A DNA stretch of 64,000 nucleotides from Parelaphostrongylus tenuis (lineage: Eukaryota; Nematoda; Chromadorea; Rhabditida; Metastrongylidae), in the NCBI GenBank assembly GCA_019055375.1, contig JAHQIW010003838.1:1-64000 (forward strand), written 5' to 3'. The position numbers and the translations under genes are program-made. Under the pieces are notes generated by a model that saw nothing but the letters and a program-made list of their open reading frames with translations, was not told the DNA's origin and searched no databases. This document shows, in pieces, positions 24,701 through 35,420 of this stretch. How positions within the stretch are numbered: position 1 is the first letter of the stretch; each line of letters opens with the position of its first letter.

Positions 24701-26885
24701 CTACGTCTCCACCATCCTTGATCTTTCTCCAAAGATAATCCACTGCTATTTCACAGAGTGGTTCCACCTACACAGCTGTCGTGTATATACATCTCACCTA
24801 AAAGTATTCAGATTCAGATGAGGAAGTTCTAGATATTTTAGATTTAACTGAATACATGCGATGACTTTACGAAAACATCAAAATTTCTGTTAAAAAAAAC
24901 ACCTTATCCTGACAACTATCTTTTCTACATTAATGTTGGCCTGTGCTTTTTCAACAATCTATCCGCTCCAGTAAAAAACTCGTTGCACTGATCGCATTCA
25001 GTTTTAGACGTTCTAAAGGACTGAATGTTAGATGCAATTATGAAAAGTGAACACAAAGGAAAGCGTTTAAAACACATATATGCTTTTCTCAGCTCTCATA
25101 AATGTGTGAGTCCACAGATGGAAATGGTAGATTGACTATAGTGCATTTCCAAGCGCATTCAGCAGATCATTACATTGACAGAGAGTCTCGAAGCAATATA
25201 GATGTTTTTGAAACGTCTTACGCCGACAGAAGTAAAATCTCTCTGCCGCCAGGGTCTACATATTTCTCCAAGGATCGAAGCCGATTCCGCTGATCTTTTT
25301 CATATAACTGGGTGTGCTATAAAAAAATCATATTTTTCATATCCATCTAATCACAGAACTATGATGAAATGTAAATGGAACACGTGAGTAGTGATGTGCA
25401 ACAGTTGTATTTCCAGCATAAATTTCTTGAGCTACCTCGATAGCCTTTCAGAGTAAACCACTGAATAATACTTATAGGAAAAATGTGAAGCTCTTCCACA
25501 CGCAATCCATTGCTTCCATTTCGTTATAGGAACCGTGAGTTAAGCTGAGTTATCTACATGACAGTTTATTTGATTGTGAAAAAGCAGAACTATGCAATTT
25601 GCTTATCCACGCATACCTGTTGGATTAAAGCAGAACTGACGAGGAAGATGATAAAGGGAGAATTGAAAGAGGAAAGCATACTGATTGTTAGTTTTTCGTC
25701 AATCATACAATTCCTTATATAACACTTTTCTTATCTAAAACGACTTCTGATCACATGACTAGGTAATTTTGCCATTCTAATATCATCCTCACCAACCTCT
25801 TGAGCAATAATTGAATTGAAACGTTAAGTGGTTTTTTCCTAAACGAAACACAATAAATCACTGAAAGCACTCGTATAATTAGTGCAATATTGGAACTGCT
25901 TACGGCAGCCTTTACTACGATTCACTTGGGCTCAACTGTTATATGTGCATGATTTGGAGTACTATTAGAGAATTGGAATAACAAGGGTAAATGTAAAGAT
26001 CAATTTTCATTTGAGAGTGATCACTCGGATGAATAGTTGCATTATATTGTGGAATTAAGAGTAAGTTTTAAATGGCTCTCAAAAGGATCCGCGCTTTGTT
26101 TCCATAGATTCCATGCATTGAGTTACGTCAAACTTTTGAGCAAACTCATTTGATGTTGATTAATTTGTAGTGACGATAGATATAAAGTTAACTAACGGTA
26201 GCTGCTGCTTCACTTTCAACGATACGCTGATATAGAGCACCCGACATATTTTTTTACTGCACTGGGGTCGACAAATTGTCAAACCATTATACCACACAAA
26301 TTACGTTCACTGTAGAGCTTCCGAATCAACATACTAAAATTTATCACGAGGATCAGAGATCACCGAGCTTGAGTGGTATCATATCATAATATTGCCTATC
26401 CTCCGCTGAAAGGTTGCAAATTTTCATAATCATCCAACGCGTAGAAGTCAAGGGATAAAGTGTTTACGTGACTGCATAGATGACAAAAGTCACTTAGTGA
26501 TAGAGCTCGTGATTAACAATTTACATATGTCTAAAAAAGTCAGAATTACTACTTAGAGAAGACGGAGCAACATACGTCCATTGCAGAGGCAAAAAAGTAT
26601 ATCGATTATTTAAACACTGACTTTCACTCGACTTTCAATCTCGACAAAGTAGTTAATACTGTTAAGAAGACATCATAGCCTCATGTGCCAGCCAATGAAA
26701 CATCGACGGTCGAATACCTATATTCTATAACAACTTTGTGTTGGCTCAGTAATCTTGAGGATATTGTCTACATGTTGTTTTCTATGGTATCCACTAACTA
26801 ATAGGTTCCAAGAATGTTTCAGAGCATTGCCATTCCACAAAATGCTCACGAAATGTGGAAATATAATGATTTTGCTTTTCTTTTT
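21711..26885. other. No gene or element recognised (5.2 kb)
   Basis: The longest featureless stretch. The minus frame 21699-22052 (117 codons, several cysteines) and 22066-22263 are the largest open frames. I recognise no domain in them, and random frames of this size are expected. Sequence near 23970-24130 is loosely similar to 37740-37870 and 60600-60720 (CAGTATTTTTCTACT-like), suggesting a dispersed non-coding repeat. Confidence 0.4.
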
Positions 26886-27398
26886 CTAATGAAGCACGAA
26901 GAAACCACAATAGATGTGGCTTCTCCACTCGGGAGGTCATGGCTCTCATAAAGAAGTGCCTAAGCTGCTCATTTTCAGATGGTTTGGGGATGATTTTGCG
27001 CAAATCAGAAGATTAGCAACTATACAGCGACTAGCTCCAACCCTTGCTATAGCCTTTATTTCTGAAGTGGAGGCCCCAATAATCGATTTCCGGCCGTAAC
27101 TCTACTGTGGCTATATAGATGGCTGCTTTGTCGTGTGCTCAAAGCAAGAGGAGATGGACACATGCTTTGATTTGCTGAATAGTCAGTCGGAGCACATGAA
27201 ATTCACCCATGAGAAACCGAATGCAAATTGGCTTCCATTTTTAAACGTTCGTGTCAGCCTATACGAAACTCTTACAACACAATGGTACTGCAAACCAGGC
27301 AACAAAAGGATTTTGGTTCAGCACCTGTCTTCGCATCTTCCACACATAAATGCGCACTCGTGAAAAACATGTTTCGAAAAGCTGTTAATGTGTGCTTT
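26886..27398 (+). pseudogene. PLE fragment, RT palm with altered catalytic box
   Basis: The residues read MALIKKCLSCSFSDGLG, then IQRLAPTLAIAFISEVEAP, YCGYIDGCFVVCSKQEEMD, and KFTHEKPNANWLPFLNV. This is the PLE reverse-transcriptase palm and thumb. The second aspartate of the YIDD box is glycine, which would abolish catalysis. The upstream half and the GIY-YIG half are missing. A hammerhead-bearing fold-back starts at 27402, directly at its 3' edge, near KNMFRKAVNVC. Confidence 0.85.
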
Positions 27399-27401
27399 AT
27401 C

Positions 27402-27664
27402 AAGACCACGCTCAAATTTCAATAGATCCTTTCATTATTATTTCAGCTAACATGTCATGTGGTCTGGTAAGGGCTCTTGTACTCTTTCTTCTTCGATGAC
27501 TCTGTGTAAGGGAGTAGAGCTCCCGAAAGAACTTACTATAAAAATATCGAAAAACAACGGGTTGTGCCCGACTGACGAGTTTGTAAGGACGAAACACGTG
27601 TATCAAGCTGTACAAGAGCCCCTACCAGATCACATGACAAGTTGGCTCAAATAATAATGGAAGG
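27402..27664 (+). mobile_element. Hammerhead-repeat family copy, head-to-head fold-back
   Basis: The left part, 27402-27482, is in minus orientation (CAAGACCACGCTCAAATTTC, CAATAGATCCTTTCATTATT, CATGTCATGTGGTC). The right part, 27483-27664, is in plus orientation and carries the hammerhead and ends ATGACAAGTTGGCTC then AATAATAATGG. The same units make the tandem array at 47454-48109. So this is one insertion made of two truncated copies facing apart, the layout also seen in the PLE A pair. It interrupts a PLE fragment. Confidence 0.75.
27566..27608 (+). ncRNA. Hammerhead ribozyme, class 1, partly degraded stem I
   Basis: Core CTGACGA at 27572-27578, stem II GTT/GAC (27579-81 with 27588-90, one G-U pair), GAA at 27591-27593, palindromic stem III ACACGTGT (27594-27601), and the cleavage-site nucleotide A at 27602. 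Stem I pairs at its base and top but has two C-A mismatches in the middle, of the kind left by G-to-A changes. The core is intact. Confidence 0.8.
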
Positions 27665-27885
27665 AACTTTTTATATTATCTACTTAAACTCTGCCATGAG
27701 CATTATTTATCACTGCAACTTAGAACAACAACGACACTTTATTACAACGTCTTTTTCTAGAAATTTTTAATCGAAAAACCATATGCTTACGAAAAGAACA
27801 TTCGAGCTTTTATTTTTCAATTTTATGCTTTCTTATTCATGATAACCAAATTCACTCATATTTATGATTCATTTCCTCCTATAAC

Positions 27886-28182
27886 GGATAAAGAAAAAGC
27901 TCTTCCCGCTGATCAATCCTTGAAGGATGCGCCTGCATTCGTCTTCAATTTTCAACTTTGCTCAAAGTGATTTAATGCATATCCGGCTTTTACAATGACT
28001 TGCGATGATCTCCCACTGTACCGAGTCAGTGCTGCTTATCCTCCTAGACAAGTCTGTGGACAGTCTAGTACCAATTTACCGACGCTAGAGGGATGGATGG
28101 CCTGGTGAGCCTTGAGCACAAGATCGAACCATTGATCTCGTGTGTGGCGCAGCGCACCTCTAACCACTGCGCCACCCGCATT
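27886..28182 (-). repeat. tRNA-derived SINE
   Basis: On the minus strand the head is GCGGGTGGCGCAGTGGTTAG (A box), with GGTTCGATCTTG (B box). The body follows the family through GATCAGCGGGAAGAGC and a TTTATCC tail. It is more diverged than the 4192 copy but complete. Confidence 0.85.
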
Positions 28183-29334
28183 CTTCCCACTATTGCAAAT
28201 AAATACACAGTCAAATAGTGAATTATGCTTTATTTTGTTCTCTGAAATCGAATATTACGATGCAAATCTCACATCTCCTCATAAGAAATACTGAGCACAC
28301 CTTTCTACCGTTTCAAGACCAATAATATTTCTACTATCTCGTATACTGCACATTGAACATCATCTATCATAGGAGCCTTTTCCACTGGGCACGATCCTTA
28401 ATTAGGCAGTCTATGCATTTCCGTTCCGCTCTATCGTTTTGCTTGTAGCAAGGAGAACGTCGGTGACAAAGCCAGTAACATCAACGAAAAATCATGTCGC
28501 CTCTCGCGTACTGACCCGGGTGATCTCCGTTTTGTAAATTATTGAGGCTCCGCTTAGGAAGTATTTTTAAGTGAGATCGATTACGGAGTGAAAAGCTCAC
28601 CCAAGCCAGCAGAACAATTTGTTAAGGCGACAAGGCCGACATTGATGATATGTGCAAAAACTTTTGTGTATACACTGTTATTACAAAAGTATCACTGACA
28701 GCGTTGGCCACGGAAGCCCAAGCCTCTGAATAACGACGGCACTTCGGTGGTCACTAACAAAGCGGTATGCTTTATCATTAACGAAGTGTCTCTGTATAAA
28801 AAGCTAATAAAGCTCCCTATCACGCGACGAAAATCATCCTCTTCGCTTATTGGTTTATTTTCATTCAGCTTCCACGTCAATCAACTCGTCTCATAAACAA
28901 ACAGCTTGAGAAGGTTAATCATTCATGTTGCTAACCTACTATTCAACACCGATTCTCATGGCATGGCGAAAGAAATGCAGTGTGATAATATACTAATGCT
29001 CCTTATCTATTGTGAATAAAGATATGAGTACTTTGAAAGCTGACTTTATTCAGTCTGATTAACATCGACTAATTGAAGTTCTCCTTTAAAGTGGAGTATA
29101 AACTGATTTTGAGTGAAATACAGGCGGAACTACAAACTCGTTTACGTAGTCTAATACATATTTTACATGATTAGTACACGAAGTCTGCCTAAAAAGAAAT
29201 CTAAGACAGTCATTTTGAAATTTTGGCACAAATTACTCGCCAAAGTGCTGATGCGCTATCGAAGTGCATCACAACCTCGCTCTACCACTTCGAACAATAG
29301 CTGGACGATTAGGAGAAAAACAATTTGGGCAAAG
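28183..29334. other. No gene recognised
   Basis: About 1.1 kb between a SINE and PLE B. No family-like ORF, RNA gene or repeat boundary was seen. Confidence 0.4.
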
Positions 29335-31182
29335 TAAATGGGTATTTTCTTCTGTTTAGCCTTTTTGAGGTGTTAATGATAATATTTATTGAATATCAGC
29401 GTAGCATATAACATTACAGTTGGTAATGCGGCATGATTATTACAACAGTCGTGGTGGTATACGTTTCGGCAAGGTTCGCCATCTTCAGAGCTGGAAAAGT
29501 CAAATTATTCACTAATTATTAGATCAAAAGCCTTCATAACCCTAGCAGAAAACGTAAGAGATAAATTTTTAGGCCGCCTAGGAAAAACTTCATTTCAAAA
29601 CACTCACCGTTTAGATGTTTTGGGTTTTTCAATTAATCATTGAAGACCTGCCACTTGGAGTCTGTGATAATGTGAGACTGTGCCTGGCTCACGTCGGGAA
29701 TATTAGCCTGAGGTATGACGCTAGGTCACGTGTTATTACGAGGCATTCCTCTTTGCGGTTCATTTTTGGACCTTTGCTATGTATCCAAAAGGTTTCCAAA
29801 GTTTTACGCGTGGGAGTTTTCGATTCCTGTGCTAGGACCGTGAATTTGACGTCAAAATCTGCTCCTTTATGCTTCTGTTCCTTATACGTGCCTAGTAGGG
29901 TTTTTGGGTCGGAGTTACGTTTCTCAGCTAGGTGCTCTTTTACGCGAATGCAGAGTGGTCTACCCGTTTCGCCACTATATTCATCCCAGCATGCCTCGCA
30001 AGAGATTAGGCAAATTGTACCCGACCTCATGCAGTCGCCATCTCTACCGTTTGAGCAAACCTGTCAGTCGTTGGTTTCGCAGTCGTTGGTTTCGTCGGAC
30101 GAACATACAGTCGGTTGCGGACTATTTGGCGTTTTAGTGTTTTGGTGGTATCTCGGCTACTGCTACGGAATTATCTAGACCTGCTCTTTTTAAACAGCGT
30201 TTAATGGCTGCACTCACTTCGTTGAAAATAAAAGGCAGGATGAATGGAACTTCATCCTCGCTAGACCTTCCGTATAGGGGCCCCGAATTTCCTCTAAATT
30301 TAACCCGAGAAGCTCCTATCGTGTTGTAGCCATTAGAGATGGCTATTTTTCGCGCCAAGCTCAGGGGCTCTACCTTGTGTTCTTTTCCTGTGCACACATT
30401 AGCAGCTGTTCGAAACATGTTATTTATAAGGGCGCATTTTGTGTGCGAGGGATGAGCAGATAGCTAGTGAACCATGATTTTTTGTTGCTTGGTTTGCGAT
30501 GCCACTTTGTGTTGTAAGAGTTTTTAGAGAGGTAAACTTAAACGTTCAAAAATGGAAGCCAGTTTGCCTTAGGCTTCTCACGGGCGAACGTTATGTACTC
30601 TGGCTGGCTATTTAACAACTCAAAACATTTGTCCATCTCCTCTTGCGTTGAGCAGACGATAGAACAATCATCTCTATACCTACAGTAGAGTAACGGCCGG
30701 AGATCGAATATTGGTGCCTCTACTTTAGACATAAAAGCGATAGCAAGGGTCGGAGCTAGTCGTTGTTCCATTGCCAGCCCTATGATCTGCGCAAAATAAT
30801 TCCCAAACGATCTGAAGAATAAGCAGTTTAGGCACTCTTCTAAGAGAGCCATGACTTGCCAAATAGCCATACATGTTCGTAGTTCGTTCGTGCTCCGTTA
30901 GAAGCTCGCATAAGGCTTGCATTGCGGACTAATTCGACGCGTTTGTATAAAGAGCGGTGACGTCGAACGATTCCATTACGTACGCGTTGTTGGGAGACGC
31001 GTTACGTAGACGATCCAAGAAAATTTGGGTATTGGTAAGATGGGCTGGAATGTGTTTCAGTAGCTGGACTAGTATTAAGTTTAAAAACCACGTTATTCTA
31101 CCCGTTGGCCCGTCTACACAATTGATGATGTGTTTAACTCCCAAGACCGACTGTCCATTAACCTCGGCATGCTTCAGTATGA
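29335..31182 (-). pseudogene. PLE B, RT palm to 3' tail, minus strand
   Basis: From the right, the minus strand encodes GVKHIINCVDGPTGRITWFL, then HIPAHLTNTQIFLDRLRNA, MESFDVTALYTNASN (RT motif A), LAMEQRLAPTLAIAFMSKVE, YCRYRDDCSIVCS (catalytic box with R for I), and KANWLPFLNV. After a gap come AIKRCLKRAGLDNSVAVAEI and the GIY-YIG part at 29689-30030, with GTICLISCEACWDEYSGETG and IRVKEHLAEKR. The 3' tail runs to 29335 and contains a hammerhead-like motif near 29455-29500. Frameshifts separate the pieces. The N-terminal part of the same element continues at 34686, beyond the PLE A insertion. Confidence 0.9.
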
Positions 31183-32313
31183 TTCTTGATTTTCTTCTTT
31201 GAGCAGAACACGAGGTGTTACATTAAACTTTATTCGATAGCTGACGTTTCGGCAGTTCGCCTTCTTCAGAGCCTGGAAAGGTCAAAATGTTTGCAATACA
31301 ATCAGTCAAACACCTCCATTACTTCTTTAGAGAAAATCACCAGACCTAGATTTCAATCGCATCAAGCAAAAATCAACACTCAACATACTCACCGCTTTTT
31401 ATATGTGTTCCACTGAATGATCCAAGTGGAGATCACCGGAAGGAGAGACACATAGGCTCGTAATGCACCCTACCCATCAAAACAACAGTCTTATATACTG
31501 GCTCATATCACGAGTGTTTACAAGGCATTCCTCCCTGCGGTTTATGGTTGGATTGGTCGTATTAATCCAAAATGCTTCCAAGATCTTTCGCGCTGATGTT
31601 TTTTGCTCCTGCGCAAGGATGGTGACTTCGATTTCAAAATCAACTCCGTCGTGCTTCTGTGCTCTATGCGTCCCTAGCGGGGTGTTTTGTCTATTAAGAC
31701 GCTTGTCAGCTAGGTGTTCTTCTATGCGTGCATAGAGCGGCCTACCCGTTTCGCCAACATATTTATCACTACACGCTTTGCAAGAGATTAGATAGACTGT
31801 ACCTACGCTCATGCAATCACCGTCTCTGCCGTTAGGGAATATTTTACAATGTTTCATTATACAGAGACGGTCATATAAGCGGTTGCGAACTAGTTGGCGT
31901 TTTAGAGCATTCGGTGGTATTTCAATAATGACCACCGATTGCTCTAAACCCGCTCTATTCAAACATCGTTTTATAGCTGTACTAATCTCATTTGAATAGA
32001 ACGGGATGATAAACGGGACTATCCTTTCAACTAAGTTTTCGTTCGGAGGCGAATTATTTCCTCTAAACCTAAGCCGAGGGGCTACGAATTCGTATCCATT
32101 AGAAGTGGCTATTTCCCGAGCCAGTTTCACGGATTCTACTCTCTGCTCCTCCCCGGTACATACATTGGCTGCTGTTCGAAACATGTTTTTTACTAGCGCC
32201 TTCTTCGTATGTGAGGGATGAGAAGAGAGATAGTGAACCAAGATATTCTTACTACTTGGCTTTCGGTACCACTTCGTTATGTAGCCGCTCTCAGTTAAGC
32301 TTATTTGCACGTT
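31183..32313 (-). mobile_element. PLE A, truncated head-to-head partner copy
   Basis: Minus-strand copy covering only the C-terminal part of the RT region and the GIY-YIG domain, plus the complete 3' tail. Coding starts at the 32313 junction inside the NVQISLTESGY segment and runs as one open frame to 31477, nearly identical to residues about 315-593 of the plus copy. It has KCLNRAGLEQSVVIIEI and the CKIFPNGRDGDC variant, in which a zinc-ligand cysteine is phenylalanine. The outer end TTGATTTTCTTCTTTGAGCA mirrors the right end near 34685. This is the inverted partial unit that PLE literature calls a pseudo-LTR. Confidence 0.9.
31239..31273 (-). ncRNA. Minimal hammerhead variant in PLE A tail (left copy)
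   Basis: Minus strand: stem I GGCT/AGCT, CTGAAGA, one unpaired A, stem II GGC-GAACT-GCC, GAA, then ACGT and C. Identical in structure to 34589-34623. The four-base palindromic stem III has no loop, so activity would need two molecules or two copies in one transcript. Confidence 0.65.
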
Positions 32314-32603
32314 TTCCACCATCTCAACCCATTTCTAAGGTGTCCTTGCGCAAGGTTGCATGTGGTTTACATGATTTGCAAGATCAAATCCGTAAAAAGG
32401 CCAGAGTTGAAGAGACTAATAGGAATGAACAGCAAGTAGAGGCACTAATACCACCATTTCCTCCGCCGTTCTATAGATAACAAGACCCCAACGAGGAGGT
32501 AGAGAGAAAATTCCGGAAATTTGCGGACGAAACTTTTAGAACCCTCACTCACTATAGCAGGAGAAGATATCAATCGAATCTCACCGAACTACAAAAACGT
32601 GGC

Positions 32604-34385
32604 ATGAAAGAGGTTCGAGAGTTGATAAGCGAAGGTAGGATAAGGCTATCAGTTAGTGATAAGGGTGGAGAATATGTTCTGATTCCTCGACAGTTAGATA
32701 TCGCAATAACGAACAAGCATCTCGAAGATGCTTTGCTTTACCGATCATCTTCTGTAAAGGAATTCAAAAGGCAAAACCGCAAATTAAACAGTGAGTGGGT
32801 CCGTACGGCAAAAGCGGCAGGCTTAAGACCATCTATCATTTCTCAATTAAAAATCCAGTCACCAACATGTCCTGTCTTATACTTGCTTATAAAAACACAT
32901 AAGTTAGTATCCACTGATGATCTGATGTCTAACGATCCATCTATATTCAAAGTTAGACCTATCATCAGTTGTGTAGGCGAACCGACGGATAGGATAGCAT
33001 GGTTCTTGACTTTAATAACATCCCAGTTGCTAGGACACATTCCAGCCCATCTGACAAACACTCAGATGTTCCTGGATCGTCTACGTAACGCGAACCCGAA
33101 CAACGCGTACGTAATGGAGTCATTCGACGTCACTGCTTTATATACCAACGTGTCGAATGACTCCGCATTGCAAGCCACACATGAGCTTCTTATACAACAC
33201 CAGGGAGCTGTAAACATGTATGGCTTGACGATTGAGCAGTTCATGATCCTACTAAAAGAGTGCTTGAACTGCTCAATCTTCAGATGGTCCGGGAATTATT
33301 ATGCTCAAACCAGAGGGCTGGCAATGGGACAGCGACTGGCACCTAGCCTGGCCATTGCCTTTATGTCTAAAGTGGAAGCACCAGTGATGGATCTCCGGCC
33401 ATTACTCTACTGTAGGTATATAGATGATTGTTTGATTATCTGTTCCACTCAAGAGGAGCTGGATGATTGTTTTAGATTGCTGAATGAACAGTCAGAGTAT
33501 ATAAGATTCACCCGTGAGATACCAAAAGACGATTGGCTTCCATTCTTGAACGTGCAAATAAGCTTAACTGAGAGCGGCTACATAACGAAGTGGTACCGAA
33601 AGCCAAGTAGTAAGAATATCTTGGTTCACTATCTCTCTTCTCATCCCTCACATACGAAAAAGGCGCTAGTAAAAAACATGTTTCGAACAGCAACCAATGT
33701 ATGTACCGGGGAGGAGCAGAGAGTAGAATCCGTGAAACTGGCGCGGGAAATAGCCACTTCTAATGGATACGAATTCGTAGCCCCTCGGCTTAGGTTTAGA
33801 GGAAATAATGCGCCTCCGAACGAAAACTTAGTTGAAAGGAAAGTCCCGTTTATCATCCCGTTCTATTCAAATGAGATTAGTACAGCTATAAAACGATGTT
33901 TGAAAAGAGCGGGTTTAGAGCAATCGGTGGCCATTATTGAAATACCACCGAATACTCTGAAACGCCAACTAGTTCGCAACCGCTTATATGACCGTCTCTG
34001 TATGATGAAAGATTGTAAAATATGTCCTAACGGCAGAGACGGTGATTGCATGAGCGTAGGTACAGTCTACCTAATCTCTTGCAAAGCGTGTAGTGATAAA
34101 TATGTTGGCGAAACGGGTAGGCCGCTCTATGCACGCATAGAAGAACACCTAGCTGACAAGCGTCTTAATAGACAAAACACCCCGCTAGGGACGCATAGAG
34201 CACAGAAGCACGACGGAGTTGATTTTGAAATCGAAGTCACCATCCTTGCGCAGGAGCAAAAAACATCAGCGCGAAAGATATTGGAAGCATTTTGGATTAA
34301 TACGACCAATCCAACCATAAACCGCAGGGAGGAATGCCTTGTAAACACTCGTGATATGAGCCAGTATATAAGACTGTTGTTTTGA
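32604..34385 (+). CDS. PLE reverse transcriptase with GIY-YIG endonuclease
   Basis: 593 codons from the first ATG after the in-frame stop. Residues 17-28 carry the N-terminal SDKGGEYVLIP (DKG) motif. The RT core runs from about 90 to 330: RPIISC, then ESFDVTALYTNV with motif A aspartate D175, RGLAMGQRLAPSLAIAFMSK, and the catalytic box YIDD at 272-275. The C-terminal endonuclease has CKICPNGRDGDC just before it, GTVYLISCKAC at 486-496, YVGETGR at 500-506 and IEEH at 512-515. The two cysteines between the GIY and YIG halves plus later histidines match the zinc-finger variant of endonuclease-bearing (EN+) Penelope-like elements. The enzyme would copy element RNA at a nicked target in the nucleus. 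All key residues that I can place are present. The real protein should start upstream of the TAA at 32478, so this copy is probably impaired. Confidence 0.93.
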   Translation: MKEVRELISEGRIRLSVSDKGGEYVLIPRQLDIAITNKHLEDALLYRSSSVKEFKRQNRKLNSEWVRTAKAAGLRPSIISQLKIQSPTCPVLYLLIKTHKLVSTDDLMSNDPSIFKVRPIISCVGEPTDRIAWFLTLITSQLLGHIPAHLTNTQMFLDRLRNANPNNAYVMESFDVTALYTNVSNDSALQATHELLIQHQGAVNMYGLTIEQFMILLKECLNCSIFRWSGNYYAQTRGLAMGQRLAPSLAIAFMSKVEAPVMDLRPLLYCRYIDDCLIICSTQEELDDCFRLLNEQSEYIRFTREIPKDDWLPFLNVQISLTESGYITKWYRKPSSKNILVHYLSSHPSHTKKALVKNMFRTATNVCTGEEQRVESVKLAREIATSNGYEFVAPRLRFRGNNAPPNENLVERKVPFIIPFYSNEISTAIKRCLKRAGLEQSVAIIEIPPNTLKRQLVRNRLYDRLCMMKDCKICPNGRDGDCMSVGTVYLISCKACSDKYVGETGRPLYARIEEHLADKRLNRQNTPLGTHRAQKHDGVDFEIEVTILAQEQKTSARKILEAFWINTTNPTINRREECLVNTRDMSQYIRLLF

Positions 34386-34588
34386 TGGGTAGGGTGCATT
34401 ACGAGCCTATGTGTCTCTCTTGCCGGTGATCTCCACTTGGATCATCCAGTGGAACACATATAAAAAGCGGTGAGTATGTTGAGTGTTGATTTTTGCTTGA
34501 TGCGATTGAAATCTAGGTCTGGTGATTTTCTCTAAAGAAGTAATGGAGGTGTTTGACTGATTGTATTGCAAACATTTTGACCTTTCCA

Positions 34589-34623
34589 GGCTCTGAAGAA
34601 GGCGAACTGCCGAAACGTCAGCT
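34589..34623 (+). ncRNA. Minimal hammerhead variant in PLE A tail (right copy)
   Basis: Stem I GGCT (34589-34592) pairs with AGCT (34620-34623). Core CTGAAGA is at 34593-34599, followed by one extra A. Stem II is GGC (34601-34603) with GCC (34609-34611), then GAA at 34612-34614. Stem III is the palindrome ACGT (34615-34618), and the cleavage-site C is 34619. It is followed by GAATAAA, so cleavage would fall just upstream of the RNA 3' end. Hammerhead variants in Penelope-like elements that act as dimers are known from the literature. The extra base next to stem II is a departure from the consensus. Confidence 0.7.
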
Positions 34624-34685
34624 ATCGAATAAAGTTTAATGTAACACCTCGTGTTTCTGCTCAAAGAAGAAAATCAAGGATGTGT

Positions 34686-35180
34686 TTCAACTTCGAATTT
34701 TGATGGATCGGTAGACCGCAAGATCATCAGTGCATACTAACCTATGAGTCTTAATAAGTAAGTACAAGACGGGGCATGATGGTGGACTAAGTTTTGGTTG
34801 AGAGATATCTTAAGATTTCAAACTAGCCCAACTTGCTATTTTTACCCATTCACTATTCAGCTTTCGATATTGTTTTTGAAATTCCTTATTGGATGATGGA
34901 CGATAGAGTGTAGTGTCCTCTAGGTGCTTTTTCGTTACCTCAACATCCAACTTATGGGGAATTACCACGAACTCTCCTCCCTTATCACTAGCTGATAGTC
35001 AAATGCTTTTGGACATTATTATCTCCCGTATCTGTCACATACCGTTTTTCTGCGTTGATGCTAGGTTAGAGCTAAACCTTTTCGCGCGATGTTGATTAAG
35101 GATTCTAAGAGTTTAGTTTGAAAAGATGCGAAAATTGATGTCCACTTCATTGTTACGGCCTTGCTGCCTAGAGAACGCCC
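34686..35180 (-). pseudogene. PLE B, N-terminal part, minus strand
   Basis: The minus strand reads FRAFSRQQGRNNEV, then RFSSNLASTQKNGM, LSASDKGGEFVVIPHKLDVE, HLEDTTLYRPSSNKEFQKQY, RKLNSEWVKIASWA, and LIKTHRLVCTDDL, ending in DPSKFEV at the PLE A edge. This matches residues of PLE A upstream of RPIISC, and the next residues of lineage B appear at 31182 on the other side of the PLE A block. So one PLE B copy was split by the PLE A insertion. It has several stops. Confidence 0.88.
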
Positions 35181-35334
35181 GGAAAAAGCGGTGTTGGTAA
35201 TGCCCCTACATAGTGCGCGCTCGCTCATTTCAATACATTGGCAATATATCATATTTATGTCTTTTGGGGGTTTCAAAAACAGTCGATCTTTTGGATTAGT
35301 TTTGATCTAACAGCAAAAATCTATCGACTGAGAG

Positions 35335-35376
35335 GTGGTGATGGTACAGTGTCATAGTACACTGTGCCATCATCAC
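35335..35376. other. Strong hairpin near hammerhead
   Basis: Bases 35335-35352 pair with 35359-35376 (18 pairs, two of them G-U) around a six-base loop CATAGT. It lies about 45 bp upstream of the hammerhead at 35421 on the same strand, so it may belong to the same small element. Confidence 0.7.
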
Positions 35377-35420
35377 ATACGCCTCCCTCCTTGCTTCAAT
35401 GCAGGGCTGAATGTGGGGCG

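Larger units (their letters stand above)
32314..34685 (+). mobile_element. PLE A, longest copy
   Basis: This plus copy contains nearly the whole coding region and the 3' tail. It starts at the junction with the minus copy (32313/32314). Coding is open from there as PPSQPISKVSLRKVACGLHD to a TAA at 32478-32480, then continues in the same frame to TGA at 34383-34385. At the stop codon the PLE B relative has CAG (Gln) in the aligned place, near 35150, so the stop most likely arose by CAA-to-TAA. The tail (34386-34685) has AAAAAGCGGTGAGTATG, the hammerhead variant, GAATAAA, and a terminal CTGCTCAAAGAAGAAAATCA, which is the inverse of the left end. Confidence 0.9.

Noticed and set aside
29615..30178. 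187-codon plus-strand open frame
   Set aside because: It runs antisense to the PLE B GIY-YIG region and tail, and has no domain of its own.
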